NCBI RefSeq assembly: GCF_022760805.1
Contig: NZ_JAIVFL010000001.1
Location: forward strand, 2,914,001-2,978,000
Source of the DNA: Candidatus Mycolicibacterium alkanivorans
GTDB lineage: Bacteria; Actinomycetota; Actinomycetes; Mycobacteriales; Mycobacteriaceae
Direction of reading: 5' to 3'
DNA length: 64,000 nt
Positions 32,368 through 43,171 of the stretch are shown here, in pieces; position 1 is the stretch's first letter; every line of letters starts with the position of its first letter. The position numbers were made by a program, and so were the translations under genes. Under the pieces are notes generated by a model that saw only the letters and a list, made by a program, of their open reading frames with translations, ran no database searches and had not been told where the DNA came from.

Positions 32368-32394
32368 CTGGCCTGCGCCCGGCCGTGAGGACGC

Positions 32395-35300
32395 TCAGTA
32401 GACGTCCCGCAGGTAGCGCTTCTCGGCGACGAGGTGGCGTTTGTATTCGTGAGCCTGCTCGGCGGAGAGGCGGCCGTGGGTGGCGATGATCGTCGTCAGC
32501 GCCGCGTCGACACCTCGGGCCATCGTAGTCGCGTCGCCGCAGACGTAGACCCCTGCACCGTCCTGCAGCCAGCTCCACAGTTGCGCACCGCGCTCAATCA
32601 TTTTGTGCTGCACGTACACTCGCTGGTCCTGATCGCGGGAGAACGCCAGATCCAGGCGGGTGAGGAAGCGGTCGGCCACCATGTCGGACAGGTCGTCGCC
32701 GTAGTAGAAGTTCTCGGTCCGGTGCTGGTCGCCGAAGAACAGCCAGTTGCGTCCGGTGTGCCCGAGTGCGCAGCGATGCTGCAGGAAGCCGCGAAACGGT
32801 GCGATTCCGGTTCCGGCACCGATCATCACCATCGGTGTGGTGCCGTCGACGGGCGGGCGAAAGTTGGGCGAGGGCTGCAGGAACACCGGGGTGGCACCGG
32901 CCTCGGCGCGGTCGGCAAGGTAGGTCGAGCAGACCCCGCCGCGGACCACCGACACCGTCAGCTGCACCTCGTGCGGGCTGACCAGTGGGCTCGACGATAT
33001 CGAGTACAGCCGCGGGGTCAGTCGCACCAGCACGTCGAGCCACTGTTCTGCGCTGGCGCGCACCGGAAATCGTCTGATCAGCTCGATCGGGTCGGCTGCC
33101 GCGTCCACCCCCGCAGGGAGCTCGGCCGCCCCAGTGAGGAAGGTGAGCAGATCGGGGGTGACCCGGCGGATGTCGAAGGCGTGGGTCAGCGCGTAGCGCA
33201 GCTCCGTCGGTTTTCCGTCGACCTCGACAGGGACGTCGCCGGACAACCCGGCGGCAGCCAGCCACGCCGCCACGTCGTCGGGCCTGTTCGCGGCGTAGAC
33301 CCCGAGGGCATCGCCGACGCCGTAGTCCACGGCGTACTCGGAGATGTCGAAACCCAACTGGCGCACGTCCTTTGCCGCACTCGACGGGGTGAGCCTGATG
33401 TTGCGGCTCAGGCGCGCCTCGACGGGATTGGCACGACTGAACGGTGCCGCCTGCCGCGCAGGAGCTTCCGCCGGCGCATCGTTGCCCGTGACGGCAGCGA
33501 CCACACTGTGCGACCAGTGTCCCAGCGCATCGTGGTCGCCGATCTCGCAGTCGCCACGGTCCAGCAGGCGGGTCGCGCCCAGCTCGGCCATCCGTGCGTC
33601 GAGCGACTTCGCGTGCCCGCAGAACTGGCCGTAGGAGCGGTCCCCGATGCCCAGCACCGCGAAACGGACTCCGTCGAGCACCGGTGCATCCGCTGCCCGC
33701 AGGCGATTCCAGAAGTCGATACCGTTGTCCGGCGGGTCGCCGTCGCCGAACGTGCTTGTCACGAGCAGCACGTCACGGGCGGCGAGCTGCTCGGGTGAAC
33801 ACGCCGACATGTCGGCCAGCCGGGCGTGGACACCGGCGTCGGCCAGCTGCGCCGCGAGTCGTCCGGCGAGTTCCTCGGAGTTGCCGGTCTGCGACGCCCA
33901 CATCACCAGTGGCCCATGGTCATCGGCGTCGATCCGCACCGGGGCGCAGCTGGTGGGCCGGATTGCCGGCCCGACGGGCGAGATCCGTACCGCGCACACC
34001 TTGAGTTCCGGCTGCAGTGATTCGGGGTCCACCGCGTCACTGGTCAGCGCGTTGATCGTCAGCAGTTCGCCGTGTTCGTCGTTCCAGTGAAAGGGCGCAA
34101 AGCAGCTGCCGGCACGCACGCGGTCGCTCACCACCGCCGTCAGCACTGCACGACCCCGGCGGGTCTGCAGTTCGACCGACTGCCCCTGGCTGACCTCGAG
34201 TGTCTGCGCGTCATCGGGATGGATCTCGACGAACGGTTCGCCGGTCAATCTGGTCAGCTTGTCGACCCGTCCGGTCTTGGTCATGGTGTGCCACTGATGG
34301 GGTAGCCGACCGGTGTTGAGTACGAAAGGGTATTCGGCGTCCGGCATTTCGTGGGGCGGTAGATAGGGACGCGGGTGGAACACCGCCCGGCCCGACGGGG
34401 TGGCGAACGCCAGTCGCGGCGGTCGGCTGTCGTCGAGGTAGCGGATCGGGTGACGTTCGCTGTCATCGCCGGGCGGGCAGGGCCACTGCAGCGGCGCCCG
34501 CCGCAACCGGGTGTAGTCCGCTCCGCGGAGGTCGTAACCGGTTCTCGGGTTGGTGAATCCGCGGATCTCGTCGAAGATCTGCTCGCTCGACTCGTAATCG
34601 AAGTGCTCGCCGAAGCCCATCGCCGAAGCCACCTGGCAGATCAGTTGCCAGTCCGGGCGCGCCTGCCCCGGTGGGCGAACGCACTGCTGGGCCAGCGTGA
34701 GCGTGCGTTCGGAGTTCACCATCACTCCGTCAGATTCGCCCCACAGCGTCGCGGGCAACACGATGTCGGCGTACCGGTTGGTCGCGGTGTCACGATAGGT
34801 GTCCTGGGTGATAACCAGTTCGGCCGCCTCGAGGGCGGCAATGACGTTGGCGCGGTTGGGAACTGTCGCCACCGGGTTGGTGCAGATGATCCAGCAGGCC
34901 TTGATCTCCCCCGCGACCATCCGATCGAACAGGGCGATGGTGCCCGTACCGGGCTCGTCGCGAATCGTTCCGGGCTCCAGACCCCACCTGTCTTCGACGA
35001 AGGCGCGGTCGGACGCCGAGGTCGCCGAGCGCTGGCCGGGCAGCCCCGGCCCCAGGTAGCCCATCTCGCGCCCGCCCATCGCGTTGGGCTGACCCGTCAA
35101 CGACATCGGCCCGCTGCCGGACCGGCAGATGGCGCCGGTGGCCAGGTGCAGATTGCAGATCGCGTTGGTGTTCCACGTGCCGTGGGTGCTCTGGTTGGCC
35201 CCCATCGTCCAGCAGGTCATCCACTCCCGGGCCTCGGCGATCATGGCGGCGGCGGTGCGAATGTCGAGTTCGGACAACCCGGTCAGCTCGGCTACCCGGG

Positions 35301-36102
35301 CCGGCGGATATCCGGCCAGGAACTCGGGCATGGCCTCCCACCCCTCGGCGTGCCGGGCGATGAAGTCGGCATCGATGTCGCCGGAGGCCACCAGAAGGTG
35401 CAACAGGCCGTTCAGCAGTACAAGGTCGGTGCCCGGCCTGATCTGGAGGAAGAGATCGGCCCGCTCGGCGGTGGCGGTGCGTCTCGGGTCGACCACGATG
35501 AGGTTCGCCCCCGCCCGCAGCCGATCGGCCATGCGCAGGAACAGAATCGGGTGACAGTCGGCCATGTTCGAGCCGATCACGAAAAACAAGTCGGCGCAGT
35601 CGAAGTCGTCGTAGGAGCCCGGCGGGCCGTCCGAGCCCAGTGACTGCTTGTAGCCGGATGCGGCACTGGCCATGCACAGCCGCGAGTTGGATTCGATGTT
35701 GGTCGTCCGGAGAAATCCCTTGGCGAGCTTGTTGGCCAGATACTGGGCTTCCATCGACATCTGCCCGGACACGTACAGCGCGATCGAATCTGGCCCGTGT
35801 TCGTCGTAAATCGCGCGTAACCGGCTGGCCACCAACGCCACAGCATCGTCGACCGGTTGGGCGACGAGCTGTGCACCCCTCGACGGGCGAACCAGAGCGT
35901 GGGTCAGCCGGCCGTCGGCCGAGCCGAGCATCTCGGCGTGGGTGGCCCCCTTGATGCACAGCCGCCCGCGATTGGCCGGGTGGTTGCGGTCACCGGTGAC
36001 CCGGTCGATCACCGGGCCGGCCGGGCCGGGGCGGGTGTAGACCTCGATCCCGCAGCCGACCCCGCAGTACGAACACACCGTGCGGATGGGCTCAGACGTC
36101 AC
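32395..36102 (-). CDS. narB: Assimilatory nitrate reductase fused to a CysJ-like flavoprotein reductase
   Basis: 1,235 residues. The N-terminal half is a NarB/NasA-type Mo-bis-MGD nitrate reductase: [4Fe-4S] motif CSYCGVGCGIEVY ... GRLCIKG (residues about 10-50), molybdopterin domain, and dinucleotide-binding domain (LNTGRLPHQWHTMTKTGR, about 597). The C-terminal half is a complete diflavin reductase: flavodoxin-like FMN domain (WASQTGNSEELAGRL, about 731), FAD domain (RLYSISSS, about 1032; GVCSTYLAD) and NADPH domain (MIGAGTGIAPFRGFL, about 1092; VYVCGDATTMARGVD; terminal YLRDVY). This should accept NAD(P)H electrons without a separate partner. GTG 36102 is chosen; GTG 36138 is also possible. 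Confidence 0.92.
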   Translation of the reverse strand: MTSEPIRTVCSYCGVGCGIEVYTRPGPAGPVIDRVTGDRNHPANRGRLCIKGATHAEMLGSADGRLTHALVRPSRGAQLVAQPVDDAVALVASRLRAIYDEHGPDSIALYVSGQMSMEAQYLANKLAKGFLRTTNIESNSRLCMASAASGYKQSLGSDGPPGSYDDFDCADLFFVIGSNMADCHPILFLRMADRLRAGANLIVVDPRRTATAERADLFLQIRPGTDLVLLNGLLHLLVASGDIDADFIARHAEGWEAMPEFLAGYPPARVAELTGLSELDIRTAAAMIAEAREWMTCWTMGANQSTHGTWNTNAICNLHLATGAICRSGSGPMSLTGQPNAMGGREMGYLGPGLPGQRSATSASDRAFVEDRWGLEPGTIRDEPGTGTIALFDRMVAGEIKACWIICTNPVATVPNRANVIAALEAAELVITQDTYRDTATNRYADIVLPATLWGESDGVMVNSERTLTLAQQCVRPPGQARPDWQLICQVASAMGFGEHFDYESSEQIFDEIRGFTNPRTGYDLRGADYTRLRRAPLQWPCPPGDDSERHPIRYLDDSRPPRLAFATPSGRAVFHPRPYLPPHEMPDAEYPFVLNTGRLPHQWHTMTKTGRVDKLTRLTGEPFVEIHPDDAQTLEVSQGQSVELQTRRGRAVLTAVVSDRVRAGSCFAPFHWNDEHGELLTINALTSDAVDPESLQPELKVCAVRISPVGPAIRPTSCAPVRIDADDHGPLVMWASQTGNSEELAGRLAAQLADAGVHARLADMSACSPEQLAARDVLLVTSTFGDGDPPDNGIDFWNRLRAADAPVLDGVRFAVLGIGDRSYGQFCGHAKSLDARMAELGATRLLDRGDCEIGDHDALGHWSHSVVAAVTGNDAPAEAPARQAAPFSRANPVEARLSRNIRLTPSSAAKDVRQLGFDISEYAVDYGVGDALGVYAANRPDDVAAWLAAAGLSGDVPVEVDGKPTELRYALTHAFDIRRVTPDLLTFLTGAAELPAGVDAAADPIELIRRFPVRASAEQWLDVLVRLTPRLYSISSSPLVSPHEVQLTVSVVRGGVCSTYLADRAEAGATPVFLQPSPNFRPPVDGTTPMVMIGAGTGIAPFRGFLQHRCALGHTGRNWLFFGDQHRTENFYYGDDLSDMVADRFLTRLDLAFSRDQDQRVYVQHKMIERGAQLWSWLQDGAGVYVCGDATTMARGVDAALTTIIATHGRLSAEQAHEYKRHLVAEKRYLRDVY

Positions 36103-36146
36103 GACCCCACGCTGGCGTGCTGACGTTACCGATAGCACCGAGAGCC

Positions 36147-36174
36147 GTTATCGACGTGAAAAACCATGCTCACA
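36147..36174 (-). promoter_or_regulatory. Upstream control region of narB: GlnR-like half sites and the shared motif
   Basis: 36165-36174 is the minus-strand word TGTGAGCATG shared with narK. Next to it, 36147-36162 reads GTTAT-n6-GAAAA, near the GlnR consensus (gTnAC-n6-GaAAC) with two changes. Nitrogen control by GlnR together with NnaR is known for nitrate genes of M. smegmatis; whether either site is used here is inference. Confidence 0.4.
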
Positions 36175-36232
36175 GCGGCGAGCGCGGCGATGTGAGGCGG
36201 GATCGGCGCGGCCGGATGTAACACTTGTCAAC

Positions 36233-36844
36233 ATGGCAACCGCGTCCTACCACCACGGCAACCTGCGGCAGGCCCTGCTCGAGCATGGCGTCGAGCTGGC
36301 CCGTGCGGGCGGCCCCGACGCGGTGGTCCTGCGCGACGTGCAGAGGATGGCCGGGGTCAGCAACTCGGCCGCCTACCGCCACTATGCCGACCGGCATGCG
36401 TTGCTGGCCGCGGTGCAGCTCTACGGGATGGGCCGGCTGGGTGACGCAATGCTGGAATCACTGGCCAAGGTGCCCAACCACGGACCGCTCGCCGACCGGG
36501 CTCTGGCCCGGTTCCGGGCGACCGGACGGGCCTACATCGAGTTCGCGCTGACCGAACCCGGCCTGTTCCGCACCACGTTCGCGCCCAGCGGCCCGCATCC
36601 CGCCGACGAGACCGTGGACTCCGAGCGCCATCCGTTCCAAATCCTCAGCAGGTGTGTCGATGACCTGGTCAGCACCGGGGTGCTCACCGCGAGCCGCCGC
36701 GACGGCGTCGACGAATCAGCCTGGGCAGCCGTGCACGGACTGGCCACCTTGTTCCTCGACGGCCCCTTGGTGGCGGCCGACGCCGAGCGCAAGGCCCACC
36801 TCACCGACCGTCTGCTCGATCTCATCGCCGAAGGTGTCCGCTGA
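36233..36844 (+). CDS. TetR-family regulator, paralogue 1 (partner MFS gene destroyed)
   Basis: 203-residue TetR protein with an N-terminal helix-turn-helix (RQALLEHGVELARAGG ... MAGVSNSAAYRHYADRHALL) and a TetR C-terminal ligand domain with the pattern FALTEPGLFRTTF ... ERHPFQILSRCVDDL. It is close to the TetR at 42524-43069 over its whole length. The other copy lies beside an intact MFS exporter gene, while here only a 120-bp MFS scrap follows, so this regulator has probably lost its main target. It may be near-leaderless (short distance from TAACAC). Confidence 0.85.
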   Translation: MATASYHHGNLRQALLEHGVELARAGGPDAVVLRDVQRMAGVSNSAAYRHYADRHALLAAVQLYGMGRLGDAMLESLAKVPNHGPLADRALARFRATGRAYIEFALTEPGLFRTTFAPSGPHPADETVDSERHPFQILSRCVDDLVSTGVLTASRRDGVDESAWAAVHGLATLFLDGPLVAADAERKAHLTDRLLDLIAEGVR

Positions 36845-36899
36845 GCTAGCGACACGCCACCACCCCAATGGTGACAGCGTTAACTTCGGCTGTCATGCC

Positions 36900-37021
36900 T
36901 GCCGCGTCAATGTTGCTCTGCCAACGCTGAATTCGGCTCTCGGCGCCTCCACCCGCGGCCTGCAGTGGATCGTCGACGCCTACAACCTGGCCTTCGCCGC
37001 GCTGGTTCTGGCCGGCGGCAC
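36900..37021 (+). pseudogene. Internal fragment of a DHA2-type MFS exporter gene
   Basis: Translates as VNVALPTLNSALGASTRGLQ followed by WIVDAYNLAFAALVLAGGT, closely matching residues about 34-75 of the MFS protein at 43172-44710. The start codon and first 33 codons are missing (deletion just after TGCCGC), and the right end stops at the border of the 1,532-bp repeat at 37022. The upstream GGTGACAGCGTTAAC (36870-36884) corresponds to the operator-like GTTGACAGTGTTAAC before the intact gene. Confidence 0.9.
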
Positions 37022-37148
37022 CCTCGGCGAGGAACCGGTCCGGGTGCCGGCGACCGGCGAGGTCCTGCTGGAGTGGGGCGGTGCTGATGTCCACGCCGAC
37101 GGCGCCGAGCTCCCCGGCCATTCCGTGGTGATCGTCAAGTCCGGCTGA
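37022..37148 (+). pseudogene. Duplicated 3' tail of treZ
   Basis: The last 41 codons and stop of treZ (EEPVRVPATGEVLLEWGG to VIVKSG), identical to 24473-24599. They are fused in frame to the MFS fragment, so the combined open frame is a chimera without a real start. It came with the ilvA duplication. Confidence 0.93.
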
Positions 37149-37158
37149 GCGGGTTGTC

Positions 37159-37220
37159 CTCGACTGTGGGCCTCCCGCAGGGATTTTCGCCAATTCCCCT
37201 GCAGGACACCCACGGTCGAG
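37159..37220. terminator. Second copy of the treZ/ilvA hairpin
   Basis: Identical to 24610-24671, carried along in the duplicated segment; it lies downstream of the second ilvA. Confidence 0.7.
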
Positions 37221-37229
37221 CGCCTGACG

Positions 37230-38510
37230 TCAAGTCAGATAGCGGTAGGCCGGTGACCCGGGCTCGAGGGGCTCCACGTGCAGCCCGGAGGCGTCCATCC
37301 GCCCGCGCAGTCCGTCGAGGTCGGCGGCAGAGCCGAGTTCGATACCGACCAGCGCCTCGCCGGTCTCGCGGTTGTTGCGCTTGACGTATTCGAACAGCGT
37401 GATGTCGTCATTGGGACCCAGCACCTCGTCGAGGAAGCGGCGCAGCGCACCGGGCTCCTGCGGGAAATCCACCAGGAAGTAGTGCTTGAGCCCGAGGTGC
37501 ACCAGCGAACGCTCGAGCACCTCGCCGTAGCGCGACACGTCGTTGTTGCCGCCGGAGATCAGGCACACCACCACCGAGCCGGGGGCCACGTCGGCCTCCA
37601 GCAGTCCGGCCACCGATAGCGCGCCGGCGGGCTCGGCGATGATGCCCTCGTTCTGGTAGAGATCCAGCATCGCGGTGCAGACCGCGCCTTCGTCGACCGT
37701 GGTGACCGACACCATGTCACCGGCCGCTGCCAGCGCCTGGTAGGTCAGCGTGCCGGCCCGTTTCACCGCGGCGCCGTCGACGAACTGGTCGACATGGTCG
37801 AGGTCGACGGGCTCTCCCGCGGCAAGTGCGGCCATCATCGAGGCCGCACCGGCCGGTTCGATGCCCAGCACCGAGGTGTCGGTGGTGCGCGCGGCGAGGT
37901 AGGTGGTGATGCCCGCGACGCACCCGCCACCGCCGACCGGGACGACGACCAGGTCCGGTTCGCTGCCGAGCTGATCGAGGATCTCCACCGCGATGGTGCC
38001 CTGACCGGACATGGTGCGGGGATCGTCGTAGGGCGGGACCATGGTGGCGCCGGTGCGGGCGATGTCGTCGAGTGCCGCAGCGGCGGCCAGGTCGTAGGTC
38101 GCACCGCCGACGATCAGCTCGATGAACTCCCCGCCGTGGTAACGGATCCGGTCACGCTTCTGCTTGGGCGTCTTGGCCGGCACGTACACCCGCCCGTGCA
38201 CACCCATCGACCGGCACGCCAGGGCGAAACCCTGGGCGTGGTTGCCGGCCGACGCGCACACCACACCGGCCCGAAGTTCGCCGTCGGACAGCTGCTTGAG
38301 CAGGTTGTAGGCGCCGCGCAGCTTATAGGACCGGACGGTCTGCAGGTCTTCGCGCTTGAGGTAGACCTCGGCTCCGGTGACCGCGGAGAGCCGGTCGCTG
38401 TGCTCCAGCGGGCTAACCGACACCAGATCCGAAATTCGCCGGGCAGCCTGGTCGATGTCAGCCGCGGTCAGCGGCGCTGACAGTCGGCTCTCGCTCAGTT
38501 CGGCGGACAC
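37230..38510 (-). CDS. ilvA: Threonine dehydratase, copy 2
   Basis: 426 residues, identical in amino acid sequence to the product of 24681-25961; only two synonymous base changes were found. All catalytic segments (Lys63 in SYKLRGAYN, SAGNHAQG, PVGGGGC, ACT-like tail) are intact, so it should be active. The copied segment holds only 43 bp upstream of the start codon, so a native promoter may be missing, and expression could depend on readthrough from the ATPase gene, which ends 15 bp before it. Redundant isoleucine-pathway enzyme created by the duplication. Confidence 0.95.
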   Translation of the reverse strand: MSAELSESRLSAPLTAADIDQAARRISDLVSVSPLEHSDRLSAVTGAEVYLKREDLQTVRSYKLRGAYNLLKQLSDGELRAGVVCASAGNHAQGFALACRSMGVHGRVYVPAKTPKQKRDRIRYHGGEFIELIVGGATYDLAAAAALDDIARTGATMVPPYDDPRTMSGQGTIAVEILDQLGSEPDLVVVPVGGGGCVAGITTYLAARTTDTSVLGIEPAGAASMMAALAAGEPVDLDHVDQFVDGAAVKRAGTLTYQALAAAGDMVSVTTVDEGAVCTAMLDLYQNEGIIAEPAGALSVAGLLEADVAPGSVVVCLISGGNNDVSRYGEVLERSLVHLGLKHYFLVDFPQEPGALRRFLDEVLGPNDDITLFEYVKRNNRETGEALVGIELGSAADLDGLRGRMDASGLHVEPLEPGSPAYRYLT

Positions 38511-38525
38511 CGAACAATGGTGCCA

Positions 38526-41309
<2,784 letters not shown>

Positions 41310-41366
41310 CTCACATGCGTCGGAGCTGGTGATGAATCCGACGCTAGATGACCCCGGCTCGCGGTG

Positions 41367-41386
41367 CAGGGGCCATACGTCCCTGG
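41367..41386 (-). promoter_or_regulatory. DosR-like box upstream of the ATPase gene
   Basis: The minus strand reads CCAGGGACGTATGGCCCCTG. Its core GGGAC-n4-GGCCC is close to the dormancy box TTSGGGACTWWAGTCCCSAA, and the whole site is palindromic. A TAGCGT -10-like hexamer lies about 20 bp further on. Hypoxia or NO control through DosR is inferred from the box and from what is known of ctpF. Confidence 0.65.
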
Positions 41387-41450
41387 CAGAAGGAAGTTGG
41401 TCAGTTGTGCTGGCCATGACCCGCCGGCGCCAGACTCGGCCCGCCCCGGC

Positions 41451-42128
41451 TCAGGCCGGGTTGAGCAGGCGGGAATTCAGTAGCGCCGAGTCTTTCATCC
41501 GATGCAGGCCCTTGGCGGCTGCAAGGACACCGAGGTCGGCCAGCGGTTCGATGATGATCACCGTCATGTAAGCGGCGCCGAAGGTGGCGAGGCTTGCCAC
41601 GGCTTGGCCGGAGAAGCCCTCACCATAGAGCGCCCAGAACGCCACCCATGTCACGATGCCGGCCTGATAGGTGGTCGACAGCGCCAGCGCCTGGCGGTAA
41701 CGCAACGCGACGTAGGGAGTATGCGGTGCGATGACGCGGTTGGCGACGAGTTGCAGGGCGAACAGCGGCACCAGCAGCGTGGTGATGTTCATGCCGTACT
41801 GCGGCAGGTCGAACGGAGCGAAGAACAGGCCCTGGATCAGCAGACCCGAAGCCAGGCCGATCGCCGCGGGAGCAACACCGAACAGCAGGAACAGCGTCGA
41901 ACCGAGAATTAGGTGTACCTCGGAGACCCCGACCGGATAGTGCGGGAACACCTGGAAGAAGGTGAACACCAGCGCCGTGGTGGCGGCCGTGCGCATCATC
42001 AGTGCGGAGATCCCGCGCTCCTTGATCAACTGCCACGCCGCGTATGCGCCGCAGAGGCCGGCCCCACCGGCGGTGAGGTAACTCAGGATGATCTTCGGAC
42101 CTTCGACGATCCCCGGTTCGATGTGCAT
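41451..42128 (-). CDS. CbiM-like energy-coupling-factor transporter substrate component
   Basis: 225-residue membrane protein with six or seven helices and the N-terminus MHIEPG, matching the Met-His metal-binding start of CbiM/NikM proteins (MHIPDG type). Other signatures: YLTAGGAGLCGAYAAW, FPHYPVGVSEVHLILGSTLFLLFGVAPAAIGLASGLLIQGL. Probable cobalt uptake for B12 synthesis. The usual partners CbiN, CbiQ and CbiO are not beside it, so its energising module must be elsewhere or absent. A cobalamin riboswitch upstream and AAGGGG before the ATG support this reading. Confidence 0.85.
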   Translation of the reverse strand: MHIEPGIVEGPKIILSYLTAGGAGLCGAYAAWQLIKERGISALMMRTAATTALVFTFFQVFPHYPVGVSEVHLILGSTLFLLFGVAPAAIGLASGLLIQGLFFAPFDLPQYGMNITTLLVPLFALQLVANRVIAPHTPYVALRYRQALALSTTYQAGIVTWVAFWALYGEGFSGQAVASLATFGAAYMTVIIIEPLADLGVLAAAKGLHRMKDSALLNSRLLNPA

Positions 42129-42239
42129 GGTCGATCCCCTTCAGGACGCAACAAGTGGTGCATCGCCCGAGAGGGTATGGCTCGTTGTCGCCACACACCC
42201 GATCCGCGAGGCGATGCGCCCCCGGGTGCGGCGCACCCG

Positions 42240-42422
42240 GCACAGCTGGCAGGTCTTCGGACTTACCGGCATGCACCTCTCGGTGCCCCTACTGGCCGTC
42301 GCTTCCCAGCCGCAAAAGTATTTCGCGTACCAGTGCCGATGACGGCGGTCGTTCCTGCATACCGCTGCGGGACAGTCCCGGATTCTCACCGGGTTCCCTC
42401 TCGCGATGTGCCAACGTCTCAC
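42240..42422 (-). ncRNA. Cobalamin (B12) riboswitch upstream of the CbiM-like gene
   Basis: Read on the minus strand: CACATCGCGAGAGGGAA, then CCGGTGAGAATCCGGGAC, TGTCCCGCAGCGGT, a variable arm, and the B12 box AAGTCCGAAGACCTGCCAGC (near 42246-42266). These are the conserved parts of the adenosylcobalamin element. A GC-rich hairpin CCGGGTGC-GCC-GCACCCGG follows at about 42221-42239 and could serve as the expression platform. B12 would switch off the transporter. Confidence 0.93.
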
Positions 42423-42523
42423 ATCACTCGATTCCGAGACGGGAACTCGCACCGTCCCGGAAAACCTGCTGCAACGAGCACACTACCTTCTGACGGACGA
42501 TCCGCAATGAAACACTTGTCAAA

Positions 42524-43069
42524 ATGGCGACCGCCTCCTACCACCACGGCAACCTGCGGCAGGCACTGCTCGAGCACGGGGTCGCATTGGCCCGCGCCGG
42601 CGGCCCCGATGCGGTGGTTCTGCATGACGTGCAGCGCCTGGCCGGGGTGAGCAACTCCGCCGCTTACCGGCACTATGCCGATCGGCAGGCGTTGCTCGCC
42701 GCGGTACGGAACTACAGCTTGACCCATCTGGGCGATGCGATGCTGACCGGAAAGGCCTACATCGAGTTCGCGCTGGCCGAACCCGGCCTGTTCCGCGCCG
42801 CGTTCGCGCCGGCCGGCCCGCACCCCGCCGACGAGACGGTCGACCCCGATCGGCATCCGTTCCAGATCCTCAGCGGGTGTGCCGACGATCTCGTCGCCAC
42901 CGGTGTGCTCACCGCGAGCCGCCGGGACGGGCTCGACGAGGCGGCATGGGCCGCGGTCCACGGCCTGTCCACACTGTTCCTGGACGGCCTGCTGATGGCG
43001 GCCGATGCCGAACGCAAGGAACAGATCTCCGACCGTCTGCTCGATCTGATCGCCGAGGGCGTCCGCTGA
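42524..43069 (+). CDS. TetR-family regulator, paralogue 2, with internal deletion
   Basis: 181-residue TetR protein with the same helix-turn-helix as the regulator at 36233-36844. After GDAML it lacks 22 residues present in that paralogue (the stretch containing AKVPNHGPLADRALARFR), an in-frame 66-bp loss inside the ligand domain. It lies 102 bp upstream of an MFS exporter gene, the expected target. ACACTTGTCAA just before the ATG resembles the operator-like sequence in front of the MFS gene, suggesting autoregulation. Confidence 0.85.
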   Translation: MATASYHHGNLRQALLEHGVALARAGGPDAVVLHDVQRLAGVSNSAAYRHYADRQALLAAVRNYSLTHLGDAMLTGKAYIEFALAEPGLFRAAFAPAGPHPADETVDPDRHPFQILSGCADDLVATGVLTASRRDGLDEAAWAAVHGLSTLFLDGLLMAADAERKEQISDRLLDLIAEGVR

Positions 43070-43103
43070 CCCCCTGGTGAGGGGACACGTCACGATCACC
43101 AAT

Positions 43104-43118
43104 GTTGACAGTGTTAAC
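43104..43118. promoter_or_regulatory. Operator-like palindrome upstream of the MFS exporter
   Basis: GTTGACAGTGTTAAC, two 7-bp arms with one mismatch around a single base. The same word, with changes, occurs at 36870-36884 before the MFS fragment, and a related ACACTTGTCAAC precedes both TetR start codons. Likely TetR binding site. Confidence 0.55.
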
Positions 43119-43171
43119 TTACCCTGCCATGCTTGCCGATGTTACCGCCGTCAACATGAAAGGCGTCGCTC

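Noticed and set aside
26005..37021. Prophage or integrative element
   Set aside because: No integrase, transposase, tRNA target, terminal inverted repeats or phage genes were found; the only borders are the ilvA direct repeats.
36654..37148. 164-residue hypothetical protein
   Set aside because: It is a chance in-frame chain of an antiparallel frame of TetR, the MFS scrap and the duplicated treZ tail.
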